A stretch of DNA of 64,000 bases from Plantago major. Its lineage: Eukaryota; Streptophyta; Magnoliopsida; Lamiales; Plantaginaceae. Position numbers and translations under genes: made by a program. Positions 34,601 through 45,727 of the stretch are shown here, in pieces. The notes below the pieces were generated by a model. The model saw only the letters and a list, made by a program, of their open reading frames with translations. It was not told where the DNA came from and made no database searches. The number at the start of each line of letters is the position of its first letter. Within the stretch, counting starts at the first letter, position 1. The stretch covers positions 32,182,765-32,246,764 of the forward strand of contig CM048840.1 in NCBI GenBank assembly GCA_026545765.1, given 5' to 3'.

Positions 34601-35499
34601 CGAACACTAACTAACTAAACTATTACAAGCAACCTGGTCTAAGATCCGCCTCCTACTTGAAGTCCGAAACAGTACCTGTCCGAGCTAGAGTACCTGAAAG
34701 GACTAAGTGGGGGTGGGGGGTTAGAAAGGGTTACCCGGATTGCGTATGTCAATCCGGTAAGAGACTTCACTCAAGAGAGAGTTGTGAGCTCTCAATGTAA
34801 TAGTTATGAGGAAGGTTATAATGCCAAGAGTCACTTATGACTAGTGACTTAGAATTGTATCTTACCTTAAGGCCTTGGATCTTGTGCTATATTTATAGTT
34901 ATCATGTACTTATGAAGAGGTGCATAAGATGATGCCAAGTGTATGCTTGAGATTTGGACACCAATGCTACCTTTGGCCCACAGCCCAATAGTGAACAGTA
35001 GCCCACATCCGATTAATGGGCCTGGGAGGGTAGTTTGGACCTTTTTCCACTGAGAGTACTGTTCCGTCTGTTGGGTCCGTGTCAGTCCCTCGGACAGATC
35101 TGTCTGCTTGGTTGGTCTGCCCTTAGGTAACTCTGGGTGTCCGAGCCAGAAGTTTCACGGAAGTATCTCAGTGGTTCTGTTATATACGTTTGGTCTTAAT
35201 GTGATGGTGGCGTCCGAGATTCTCTTGTCCGGTCCATTTGGCATCCTAGGACTGACAGTCTGTGGTACTTGGAGGGACCATGTGGCCATTTGCCAAGTTC
35301 GAAAGTCGTACACCTAGCTTGGTCGGACATAGCTGAGAAGGTGTGTTGACTTGTAAGTACTAGTTGACCTGGAATGGTTTCCCTTAGGTCGGACCATTTG
35401 AAGGTCGGACTAGTACTGAATTGGCTATTTCAGCCTTGATGCGCTCTAGGACACGCTCTATGGCGCCCTTAACGGATTGGACACATGTCCGTATCAACA
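34600..35499 (+). mobile_element. Tat LTR copy in inverted orientation
   Basis: This 900-bp copy reads plus-ward from TCGAACACTAACTAAC to CCGTATCAACA, the opposite orientation to the left LTR. It lacks the first 17 bp of the LTR (TGTTGAGGGGTTTAGCC) and at 34600 abuts pol sequence upstream of RT. Its outer end carries target bases ATGTC. In a normal element this position would hold a minus-oriented 5' LTR followed by primer binding site and gag. Confidence 0.88.
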
Positions 35500-36276
35500 A
35501 TGTCGAATGTTACATGCTATGTTTCGATCAACGTTCTGATTTTCTTTTCGTTTCTCTTTATGTTACTTATGCATGTCTAATTGTAAGTTAAATATTACAT
35601 AGGCATGTTCAATATTTTGAGTTTAATTGTTACATATGCATGTCTAATTGTGAGTTCAATTTAATTGCTCTAAGTGTTGCATTTTTTTGTGTGTCACATT
35701 TTAGTTTTGTGTACAAATGACCCTAAGTCATGCCAAAAATGTTTTTGAACTTTTTCCCAAGTAAAATCTGATCATTTTTCATTAGTTATTGTTTTTAAAT
35801 GTTGAGAAAAAAATGTGAAAGGTCTCTCTTAACTTTGCACCTTTATTGTTGGTTTTAAAATGAGTTTTAAGTGCAATTTAAGCCATTTAAATTACCATTT
35901 ATTTTTAGCTCTTCAACCCTTTCACCTTCCCTAAATCCACCCTATAAATACCCTCTTTTTTCAGCCCTCATTTGTCTAAAAATGTTTTGGGCATTTTCTT
36001 CAAAAAAAGTCATCAAGTACGTACTATTGTCTTTTTCTTTCAAGTTTGTAGCTTGTTCTTCTTGCAAGTACTTTCATGGTTCTTGCTCTTCCAAATCTTG
36101 AAATGTGAGTGTTCTACAAAACTATATATATATATATATATTATTTTCAAAACCTGGAAGGTATTTTCATATGTTTTCAACTTATATATAAGTAATGCAT
36201 GGTTTCCAAAACGCACGTTCTATTGCATAAAAACCAAATCACGAAAGAGTTTTAGCATGCTTCCGCTGATTTTGAA

Positions 36277-36334
<58 letters not shown>

Positions 36335-36374
36335 GGTTGTTATTTTGTTTTGATTGACGGTTCAAGAAAGATAC

Positions 36375-36456
<82 letters not shown>

Positions 36457-37200
36457 TTGTTATTTTGTTTTGATTGACGGTTCAAGAAAGATACGTACGT
36501 TTGGTTCAGGTTAATTGGCTTGTAGTTTGGTCAGTTGTCTCTGGCGAGCTACTTGTCGGTTTCCTTTGTCCATTCCCTTTAAATCGAGTGATAGAAGCCT
36601 TCACTGATTTAGTTGGGTCGTAGAATTTCACCCCTTTACCATGGCAGGGTCCTGACTGGATAGTTTGATCGACTATCAGGGAGACATAAGGCCTGTTTTA
36701 CTGTGGGGTTATAAGGAGCGGCATGAAATAATGTTTTTCTGAAAAGTATACGTTATTGAAAGTATATTGGATTTTAAGTTATTGTTTTTTTTTATTGTTA
36801 TGAATTTAATGAAAACTTCTCAAGAAAATCTTTGAACACTCATTGAGGTTTTTCTCACACTTGCTTTTATTCCCTTCCTTGTAGGTGAGATGGCGGCGAA
36901 GAATGAACAACCGATAAACTCAGCGAACTAAGAGAGTGGTTGGGATTTGGAATTTTTGTCAATGAAAATAATGTGCTTTTGTGTATTTCAAAAACTCAAG
37001 TCATTTCCTGTTATAAAGATACTACTGTTGGAAATCTTCTGGTTTTTTACACTGAAATAAAGTATATTTTTATTCCAGCAACTTCAAACGAAAGGTTGTA
37101 TGTAACTTCCCATGTTTCACTAAACGTTTCGGCTCTGCTTTCGCCCGACGTCCCGACTGAAATTCACTCCTTTTAAAAACCCAAAAGTCAGGGAGTTACA
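35500..37200 (+). mobile_element. Chromovirus-like 3' LTR, right part
   Basis: It continues the LTR after the Tat insertion. It contains a TATA box (CCTATAAATACC, 35940-35951), AT microsatellites, and ends AACCCAAAAGTCAGGGAGTTACA, a terminus typical of Tekay-type LTRs (TGT...ACA). With 23176-23847 the LTR would be about 2.4 kb. A matching 5-bp target duplication for this older insertion is not evident (TGCGG left, ACAGG right). Confidence 0.65.
36121..36497 (+). repeat. (TA)n microsatellites with a duplicated spacer
   Basis: TA runs at about 36122-36140, 36281-36331, 36376-36421 and 36423-36454. The unit from ATGGTTGTTATTTTGTTTTG to GGTTCAAGAAAGATACGT occurs at about 36332-36376 and again at 36453-36497. 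TA array plus spacer were duplicated together. Confidence 0.9.
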
Positions 37201-37790
37201 ACAGGATTTGGGAATCTACTAAGTGAAAGACCTCATAGTTCTTTCTCACTTGGAGAAATCTTACTCACTAAACTAAATCTCTTGGAACTTTGAAAGACAA
37301 CGACCAAAAAGAGCTAGATCCAGTGAAAGCCTGGATATCTGGAATATGATATTAAGCAAAAGCCTTGATTTTGACGTGACAACACTGAGCAGACTGGGAT
37401 ATTAGGGAAAACCCCTTGGAGTGAGAGATGAACTACTTAGTCTGGGAGACTAGGGAAAACACCTTGGAGTGAGAGAGGAACTAACAGTCTTGGAGATTGT
37501 GGAAAAAACCCTCAAGGGAGCCGTAAGTACTTAGCTTGGTAAGCTAGTGAATCACCTCAAGTACAAAGTTGGGAGGTTAAAGGGATTTAGCTAAGGATAG
37601 TATTTTAACGAAACACAAACAGTCTTAGTGAATTCATGTCTCGAGAGCAGGGCGGAGTGGATTAGTTGAAGGGTTACTTAGATGTCCACTGTAATATATG
37701 AGTACATTTACTTTATTCAATTTGTTTACAATATAATTTAGATTTAAATTGCCTGTTAAATATTTGTCCATTGTTTACTAACACTCAACA
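37201..37790 (+). mobile_element. Outer Ty1/copia-type LTR, right fragment
   Basis: It carries three or four degenerate copies of the LTR module with GGGAGACTAGGGAAAACACC, GTACTTAGCTTGG and AAGCTAGTGAATCACCTCAA (37390-37560). Then come GTGAATTCATGTCTCGAGAG and GGAGTGGATTAGTTGAAGGG, matching in order the second half of the LTR at 8750-9100. It continues the fragment ending at 23034. The 3' boundary is uncertain. Confidence 0.6.
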
Positions 37791-38460
37791 CAACACTATG
37801 AACATACCGTCTTTTGCTACTCTAATCACTAACTGTCAGCAAGGTCTATCACAGACCCGTGCATCAAAAAGTCTGCCACTCCTCTAGACTTTAACCTTGT
37901 CATTATAACTTACAAGGACCATCAAAATCGAACAATGTCATATTTATAATACATAATCATCCCATACAATATTGACCGCGTGAGATAGAGAGTCGGACAC
38001 CAATCGATTGGTATCGCATCGCATCAATATAAATATAGTAAATGCAGAAGAAATGACAGTCTCTTGACTCTTGAGGTGTAGCAGTTCGAAAATCGTAAAA
38101 TCAATAAATGTCTACTACATCTCCACGGCAGATGATGCACAGCTGACATAAACCTCCATTTATTCCCCCTCTCAAAAACCACACCACCATTTATTCCCCC
38201 TGCAAAAAAAAAAAAGTTTAAAACCCTACAATTAAACATTACACTAGCAGTAAAACAACAAAATAAAATCACTATTTATAAGCATCTTCCTCTTTGCCCA
38301 TTTACCCTTAATTTGTCAGTCACTCGCTCTGTACTCACTTCCTTCACATTCACGCCTCCATTCCCCTGTTCCAAAACAGAGCTGTTCTCTTTCCCCTTTC
38401 CAATAAACAGAGCTTCTCCTTTTCCCCCTTTCCAAACAAAACCCACTTTCCTCCTCACTA
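37791..38460. other. Upstream region of the YUCCA-like gene
   Basis: No coding sequence recognised. CACTATTTATAAGCATC (about 38269-38285) could be a TATA box 175 bp before the ATG. A pyrimidine-rich leader (CTTTCCCC repeats) follows. Confidence 0.4.
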
Positions 38461-40607
38461 ATGAATTCTTCCAAAGCCCATATAATCCCCGGGCCCATAA
38501 TCGTCGGAGCAGGCCCATCGGGCCTCGCCGTAGCAGCCTGCATGCAAGAAAACAGAGTCCCATCTCTAATCCTTGAACGAAGCGACTGCATTGCTTCCTT
38601 ATGGCAACACAGGACCTACGATCGTCTCAAGCTCCATCTCCCTCGCCAATTTTGCCAGCTCCCACTACTCAATTTCCCTGAGTCCTTCCCAAAATATCCA
38701 ACCAAAGACGACTTCATCTCCTACATGGAGTCCTATGCTAAACACTTCTCCATCGAACCTAAGTTTAAACACGGTGTCGTAAAGGCTGAGTTTGAAGCTT
38801 TGACAGGCTACTGGAGGGTGCAGACTGATCAGGATTCCGAATTTTATTCCAAGTGGCTGATTGTTGCTACTGGTGAAAATGCTGAGCCCGTTGTGCCGGA
38901 GATACAGGGGATTGAGAAATTTCGGGGGCCCGTTATTCATACGGCTCGGTATAAGTCCGGTTCGGAGTTTAAGGGTCAGAGAGTTTTTGTTGGCTGTGGG
39001 AATTCGGGTATGGAGGTTAGCTTGGACCTTGTAGGTACAATGCTGCTCCTTTTATGGTCGTCCGAAACTCTGTAAGTACTCATTTCATTTCGTTTAGACC
39101 GAGTTGATATTATTAGTTAAATTGTTTATGTTGATAATAAAATGCGTTCTGACTCAACAAAGTTTTTAGTTGCTTGTCAAACAGTATGTATTGTATTATC
39201 TTTGTCATATGCCGCAACCGTCTCCGATAATACTTACTCAAATTTTTTTCCCAAGTATTTATTAGTTTATGATTGTTCTACAAGTAATCAAAAAAATAAG
39301 GTGCCAACATAGGTTAAGAAGATTGTACTTTGAGCATTGACAAGGTCTACAAGGGCTAATTAATTTGGTTTTGTTGTTTAGGTTCATATACTACCAAGGG
39401 AAATGTTTGGAGTTTCAACATTTGCCGTTGCTGTGGCACTTCTCAAATGGATGCCTTTGAAGCTAGTGGACAAACTCCTACTCATAATGGCAAGCCTCAT
39501 CCTTGGTAATACTAACACAATGGGACTGCGAAAACCGGGCCCCTCGAGCTAAAAAATGCCACCGGGAAGACCCCGGTTTTGGATACCGGGGCCCTCTCAC
39601 TGATCAAATCCGGTAAAATTAAGGTTAGATGATAACTTTATCTCACATCAATTGACATATTTGGTTTGTTGAGTGTAAATGTGTGATAAAAATGGAATTT
39701 TGATTAGGTTACGGAGGGTGTAAAGGAGATAACAAGCAAAGGAGCCAAGTTCATGGATGGCCAAGAAAGGGAATTTGATTCTGTAATCTTGGCAACTGGT
39801 TACAAGAGCAATGTGCCTAGTTGGCTAAAGGTAATAATAATAATATTAATATAATAATGATAATGTAAAACAAAAGGAATGTTGAAAGTGATAGGGAATT
39901 CATGTTATGTTTTCTAGGTAAATAATGAATATATAATAATTGTGTAATCACGATCACACATCATTTTCATTCTTATGCCTAGTCTGGGCTACAAAACGTT
40001 TGCTACCGAAAAGAGAAAATCTGATGCCATTTGTTTGGATCATAAGTGTTAAATTAGTATTTTTGTTCGGATTTCATGTCCTGTATCTTTCATGCACACA
40101 TTTTGTCCTGGCCTGAGTTATTTGCATGACTAGAAGATGTTCTTTTTCCTCTGTTTTCTAGATGAAGCCAAGTATCAGAATTTGAATATTATGCTGCTCA
40201 TGATATAGATGATCTGCTCTTTTTTCTAGATGAAGAACCAGAATTTGAATGTCATGCTCCTGATATGGATTGATCATATTAGTAGTTTTTTAGTTCTTTC
40301 TTTTCTTTTCTTTTCATTTGGTAGTAAATAGTAAAAACGGCGATGTAATATCGATTTAAATAATATTGTTAGTTAATCGAAACCTATTATTTGTGCAATG
40401 TAGGATACGGAGTTTTTCACAAAAGATGGAATGCCGAAATCACCCTTTCCTAATGGTTGGAAAGGAGAGAAAGGGTTGTACGCGGTAGGGTTCACTGGAA
40501 GAGGCCTTCTAGGAGCTTCATCGGATGCGTGGAACATCGCAAGAGACATAGCTGATCAATGGAACAAAAAAAACATTTGGAGATCATCAAATATTCTTCC
40601 AATATAG
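38461..40607 (+). pseudogene. YUCCA-like flavin monooxygenase, two frameshifts
   Basis: YUCCA enzymes convert indole-3-pyruvate to auxin (IAA) using FAD, NADPH and O2. ATG 38461 opens [20 protein letters not shown], with FAD motif GAGPSG (residues 16-21). Later come the FMO signature [11 protein letters not shown], the NADPH site [11 protein letters not shown], and [10 protein letters not shown]. Exons: 38461-39071, 39382-39623, 39708-39830, 40404-40607, with GT-AG introns, a four-exon layout usual for the family. In exon 1 a T is missing after GAC CTT (about 39030), so the conserved [14 protein letters not shown] block is out of frame and translation stops at TAA 39073-39075. Exon 2 loses about seven bases near 39530 and hits a TAA. 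Exons 3 and 4 are clean and end at TAG 40605-40607. Dead or mis-assembled. Confidence 0.88.
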
Positions 40608-41029
40608 TCAAGAAATTTAACAAGTTATTTACTGAAATGACTGTTGACAAATGCTAGGATCAGAGAGATAGGAAGGATAGATAAGTTTTCGGGGGCGAAA
40701 GGGCAAAGAATCAAAGTTTGAGGGTTGATCAGCAAACAGAACTAGAAGGTTAGGTCTTTAATTTCATTTCTAGTTTTTTTTCTTTTTTTCCTTGTTGAGA
40801 GTTTAGTAATTAGTATAGCATTCTGAATTTTGTTTCAGTTGTAAATAATCCTTTTTTTTTTCTGTTGGTAATTAATCTTTCTGCATTCTTTCCTGTCAGT
40901 TTCCTTTGGGGTATAGTTTGAATGCATGCAGAGTATTACACAAGTTGTTGACATTGGTCCACTGGATTCTCCAATAAAAGAGATTAGCTAGCTAGTAAGT
41001 TTATGTTATTTTCAACTGAAATTTATTAA

Positions 41030-41125
41030 ACTGAATTGAACTGAATTGTAGTATAAAATATAACTAAACTGAACTGAATGGAACTGAACTGAACTAAACT
41101 GAATGAGTTTTAAGTTGAAAAGAAC
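41030..41125 (+). repeat. Degenerate AACTGA repeat
   Basis: Many variants of (A)ACTGAA/ACTAAACTG within about 90 bp. Low complexity. AACTGAACTGAA also appears elsewhere (45630). Confidence 0.75.
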
Positions 41126-41639
41126 AGAGCCTAACTTGTACTAAGATAATGCAAAGTCTCAACCTTTTTTTAGGTAAAAACTCTTAACCTATGGTAAGAA
41201 TGACTTTGCTACGGTTATGGTTCTTTTTTGCAACGGTTATGGTTACATCGTTTCATAACTGTGGAACCGGCGGTTTTGAAGTGTGGAATATTGTGTTTTG
41301 AACCGTTGAATGGCCGATTCATTAAAAAACGTATTATAAATAATTAACAAGTGTTGATTTATTGATTGTAAATACTTATTAATTATTTGGCCAAGTAAAA
41401 GTTTAAAGTCTTAAAAAAACCGTTCCAAGTTGAAACGAATTATTTCATAACTGTGTGAAACTGTCGGTTAGTCCTGTGGATGACAATTAGAATAAGTGGC
41501 ATCCGTAACCGGCAGTTAATGTTGACAACCGCAACCATAATTTTAGTCCGGTTTGGTTGGGTCTACCTACAAGTAAGGAGAGGAGATGAGTTATACCCTT
41601 ATCCCAACTTTCCTTAGACAAACCGGGTAATGAATCAAC

Positions 41640-42030
41640 AACGTGCTCGACGATAGTGTTGTTAAACGAGCCAACCCGAGCCGAGTATTGTGATACTTGG
41701 CTCAAGCTCGAGCTCAACCGAGTCGAGCCCGAGCTCATTAAAAAAAAAACGAGAAAAAAAATGGGCTACTTGTAACGAGCTCGAGCGCGGTTCGAACTCG
41801 AAAACATAACGAGCCTAATCTATTGAAAATATTGAAAATAAGCATAAAAATATAAATTTATTAAAAAATTAGTTTTAACGAGCTTTATCGAGTCAAGCCA
41901 GGCTCGACTCATTACATAAATGAGCATAATATGAAGCTCGAGCTCGTTTACCTTATCGAGCGAGCCGAGCTAGAGCCTTAACGAATCGAGCCGAGTCGAG
42001 CCCTCGTTAAGGCTCGACTCGCATAACATC
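41640..42030 (+). repeat. CGAGCTCGAGC-rich dispersed repeat
   Basis: A G/C-rich block in AT-rich surroundings with many CGAGC, GCTCGA and CGAGTCGAGCC units, often self-complementary. It ends GGCTCGACTCGCATAACATC. A short related piece, GACTCGGCTCGCATAACATC, lies at about 55318-55340. It is an unclassified dispersed repeat. Confidence 0.6.
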
Positions 42031-43349
42031 CCTATTCGACGATAAGCTTGGGGTTGCTCAATTAAGGTTGTTGGATAATAAATGTATAACTTATTAATGA
42101 ACTGGGTTGGAATATTTACACGTTACATGATGGGACAAAACCATGTAGCTTCAGCAGGGCTGTCTCGGAGATTTTGGGGGGCCAATACGAAGTTTTAAAT
42201 ATGAACCATGTATTAATATAAATAATTATATGTTTTCTTCATCAATATTTATTTCCATTATATTTCATCTGTCCTGAAACAAGGTTCCTGTTTTACCATT
42301 TTTTGTGTCCCGGACAAAGGTTCTCGTTTTCATTTTTTTGAAAAACCTTCCGTCCACTATAATATAAAATATTCACTCCCCACACACCCTCAAAGTCGTC
42401 CCTGAGCGTCAGGCATCTTTTCGGTGGGCCCGTAGTGTGAGATGGAGGTCGCCGAAAGGCTTACCCTTAAGTTTGCGCTGAGCCTCGAAATGATTTGTTC
42501 TTGACAAGGTAAATACAACGGCATGCATAATCGGGGAGATGCCATCTCAAGGGCACCGCAAGGTGTGAGAGACATCCTTTGAGGGGTATTATTGTGTTGC
42601 CATATCAACTATTCTTCATATAGAGTTGTACCCTCGTAAATGGAGAGTGATCATATTTCGTGAGTCATCAATATATAATTAATAACATACTCGAAGCATA
42701 TGATTAATATGCTTAATTAGAGCATTATCGAGGTCATGAAACTCTACACAATATCAAATATTTACTGTCAACTGTTAACATTGTCCAAGTATTCTATGCT
42801 CCTCTATACCGTAGCATTTCATCTTTGTTTAATTGAGAGATGTATTAAATTTAATTCTGAAAGCATTAATGAATGAACATAGCACGCGAGCAAGTAAAAG
42901 TGAAATGAAACGCAATCTAACTTCTAACTTGGGATGGATCTTAGAGTTAGCCGTCAAATAAATATTTCCCAGGCAAATTAAACGTAAGGAGGAAGAACCA
43001 TATACACATGTTGGTTTCCCATGCAATTGGATAGATACTAAGTTCTCACCATATTAGTAGCTAGTTTTGTTGAATAAAATTGTCAAACTATCCCCATATA
43101 GAATTTCCTTAGCCAGTAGAGTAGAGTATCAATCAACTAATCTTCTCCAAATGATTTTGCGAATCTAGCTATGTATAGCCTGGGTACCTAGTACCTACCT
43201 AGTACGAACGTACCTCCAAAACAGAAGAAGATCTTGCGTCTAATAAAGCGTATCTAACACGGGTACACGTCTTATTAAATATTAAGTCAATGTGAGCTTT
43301 TTAGTTTTTACTCATTTAACCGTTTGTTATACCCGATCTTACCTCCGCT
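42031..43349. other. Intergenic DNA
   Basis: No gene recognised. A segment around 42290-42360 (GTCCTGAAACAAGGTTCCTG, GTCCCGGACAAAGG) resembles MITE termini of the CTCCCTCCGTCC type, but a pair of ends could not be placed. A 72-codon minus frame (42390-42608) is unrecognised. Confidence 0.4.
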
Positions 43350-43420
43350 GGTCTCACCTTATCACTATAGCAGTGGAATCCACAGTGTGAGACTCACTGC
43401 TACAGTGAGATGGTAAGACC
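43350..43420. repeat. 26-bp imperfect inverted repeat
   Basis: 43350-43375 (GGTCTCACCTTATCACTATAGCAGTG) matches the complement of 43395-43420 with about four differences, around a 19-base loop. It is probably a degraded MITE or hairpin insert. Confidence 0.7.
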
Positions 43421-43483
43421 GGGGTTGAATTTTCCTCATTTAACTCACAATAACTCAAAATTCTGGGAGTTCTTTCGTTGATA

Positions 43484-44242
43484 CAGTAAAAACTCTATAG
43501 ATGAATACTCTATAAAGGAATAAACTCCTTATATATAGTAATAAAAAATCTCGGCCTCAATTTGGGACCAGTTATAAATAAGATTAAACTCTATATTGTA
43601 ATATTTCATGACTTTTTCAGGTCCCGTCATAAGTAATTATACTCCCCTATAGTAATAAATGACATAATATTCGATAAAAATAATTATATACATATATGTT
43701 TTTTCATTTGCATGAAGTTTATAAATGCAAAAAAAAAAATACTTATCTAAAGTTGTTGATGATAGTGGCCTAAACTCTTGAGTGATAAACATATTTTTTA
43801 GCTTCATTGCAATTAGTAGTTAATTTATATGTGAACCTTCTTGTTGCACCCAAAACATCTTTAATTTGTCAAGTAGGTTCGAAACTTCTTGACTTCAAAC
43901 TTTTGCTACTTATGTGCTATCGTCAGCCTGATTACCCATCTACTTCTTGTGTAGTTGATGTGATGATTTTGTCTTAAGTTAAGATATACACAATTTGTTA
44001 TCCCCCTATGCTTCTTGTCAAATAGATATTTATTATTATTTGTTAATATTTTTTACATTTTTCAAAATATATGATAAAATTTTATCATACAAGTTAATAA
44101 TTTTATACAAGAAATATAACATTTAAGTTATGTATGTGATTTTTATTTATAAAATAATATTTTTAATACAAAACTCTAGTTACGAATATATAAGAATATT
44201 TTTTCCCGATCCCGACAATATAACTGTATAAAGTTTTTACTA
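43484..44242. mobile_element. Emigrant/pogo-like MITE
   Basis: The left end CAGTAAAAACTCTATAGATG and the right end (complement) TAGTAAAAACTTTATACAGT form terminal inverted repeats, flanked by TA on both sides (43482-43483, 44243-44244). The CAGTAAAA(A)CTCTATA start is the one I know from Emigrant/Lemi-type pogo MITEs. No transposase remains. Length 759 bp. Confidence 0.65.
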
Positions 44243-44359
44243 TAGTTTACAAGTACAATGTAACTTACAAAATAAATTGTTCAAGGTCATGAATGTCAAA
44301 GTTTTATAATACTCTTGAAATTGGGGTGGAAATAGATTTTTGGATGAATATTAACTATA

Positions 44360-45437
44360 CTCCCTCCGTCATGCTTCGTTAGGTCAATTTCTTTTTGACA
44401 ATGTTTTTAATAAGGGGAAATTACATCCAGACCCCCATTTAGATGTCGTAATTACAAATTAGTATCACTTAGTCGAACTATTATGATTTGGTACAATTAG
44501 ATGTAAAACAATTACACTTTAGCCCACGAATTTGACTTTTGGCGAACTAAAACCTGGAAAAGTCAATTTTGCCCCTCTCAGATTATTGAATTTTGCAAGA
44601 TACCAAACAATAACCCATTTTGACAAATTGTAATTTAAGTCCTGAATATCTAATTTTTTATATTTGTCACCATAAGATTTCGAAGAAGCTCAAATAATCC
44701 CTCAAACTTCTATTTCAATTTGTAAATTATCCCCAACTTCAATCCGAAAACACAATCGAAAGTTCGTAACAGTTAATCGAAATCGAAGATCGAAATCGGA
44801 GATGTAACAACTCCGATTTGAGTCACAGACTCAAATCGGAGTATTTCTGATTCGATTTGAGCTATGTGACTCCTATCTGACTCCAAATCGAGCCTGATTC
44901 GAATGGAGCAGCTCCGATTTGGAGCTGCAAATTGGAAGAAGGAGAAAGAATAAGAAAGATGAAGAAATTTACCGGAGAAGAAGAAGAGAAGATGGAGGAA
45001 GAAGAAAAAGATGGAAGAAGTATGTTGGACTGTTGGAGAAGATGAAGGAAGAAGAAGATGAATTTTTTTTTAATTTAAAATTCCATAAGGCCATGTTTTG
45101 TTATTTCATTTGAAACAACCAAATTAAGCTGGTCAACGGATTTGGACTAGATTGTAATTGTTCGACTAAGTAGTATGAATATGAGAAACGTCGTTCTAAG
45201 TGGGTATCCCTATGTAATTATCCCTTTTAATAATATAAATAGTTTATTATTTGTTGTTTGATATTCAAATGATAAAAAATAAAAGAAAATATGAAAGATA
45301 AAAGAGAGAAATGATAAAGATAAAAATTACGAGAGATAGTGGTGTTTAATTTTTTGTTATATTAGGGAAATTGCTATGTTAATGAGACATTCATAAAATG
45401 AATAGTTACATTTTCTAGCAGGGCGGGGGTAATAGTT
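44360..45437. mobile_element. Possible Stowaway-like MITE split by the hAT-like element
   Basis: ACTCCCTCCGTCATGCTTCG at the left has the Stowaway-type CTCCCTCCGTC start. About 1 kb later, CTAGCAGGGCGGGGGTAATA reads in complement as TATTACCCCCGCCCTGCTAG, a degraded version. If so, the hAT-like element inserted into it. The match is weak. Confidence 0.35.
44414..45225. mobile_element. hAT-like non-autonomous element with 8-bp TSD
   Basis: An 812-bp segment bounded by TTTAATAA on both sides (44406-44413, 45226-45233). Ends GGGGAAATTAC and (complement) AGGGATAATTAC are imperfect inverted repeats. An 8-bp duplication and GGG-type ends fit hAT. Inside is a perfect 13-bp hairpin (CTCCGATTTGAGT at 44811, complement at 44829-44841). 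AT-rich flanks lower the weight of the TSD. Confidence 0.5.
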
Positions 45438-45727
45438 GAGTTTTGAATTAAAAAAAAGTTAGGCATATAGTTCTGTGTTTATAGGTTTGGACATGATTAA
45501 CTATAGTACGTTCACATATTAACCCTCCACTTTTATTAAAGTTAATTCTTGAAAAATGCCTGGTTTCTTAAATATTAAGAAATATCATATTCGTTTAATA
45601 CAAGTGTTTGGCTCTTCTCTTCGTCTGAAATGAACTAAACTGAACCAAACAACATTATATTTAAACATATTTGATGATGCTAAATGTAGTAAGAGTGATT
45701 ATACATGGTGGTAGATGATAAAAAGTA

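Larger units (their letters stand above)
23848..35499 (-). mobile_element. Tat-type Ty3/gypsy element with inverted LTRs
   Basis: A single insertion bounded by perfect 5-bp repeats ATGTC (23843-23847 and 35500-35504). Pol runs on the minus strand (RT, RNase H, a second archaeal-type RNase H, integrase), and three units run antisense to it, as known for Tat/Retand/Grande-like elements. The 3' LTR lies at the left (23848-24757, minus orientation, polypurine-like tract at its inner edge). At the right end a second LTR copy (34600-35499) lies in the OPPOSITE orientation and is joined directly to pol. Both outer ends therefore read TGTTGATACGG inward. Gag, protease, primer binding site and a correctly oriented 5' LTR are absent. 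Decay in pol means it moved long ago or with help. Confidence 0.85.

Noticed and set aside
23030-37205. 5-bp target duplication for the chromovirus remnant
   Set aside because: TGCGG and ACAGG do not match; decay or boundary error prevents a claim.
42390-42608. 72-codon minus frame as a gene
   Set aside because: No family resemblance and no promoter or splice context.
44919-45113. Arg/Lys/Glu-rich 64-codon ORF
   Set aside because: Purine-run composition inside a non-autonomous element; no support as a protein.
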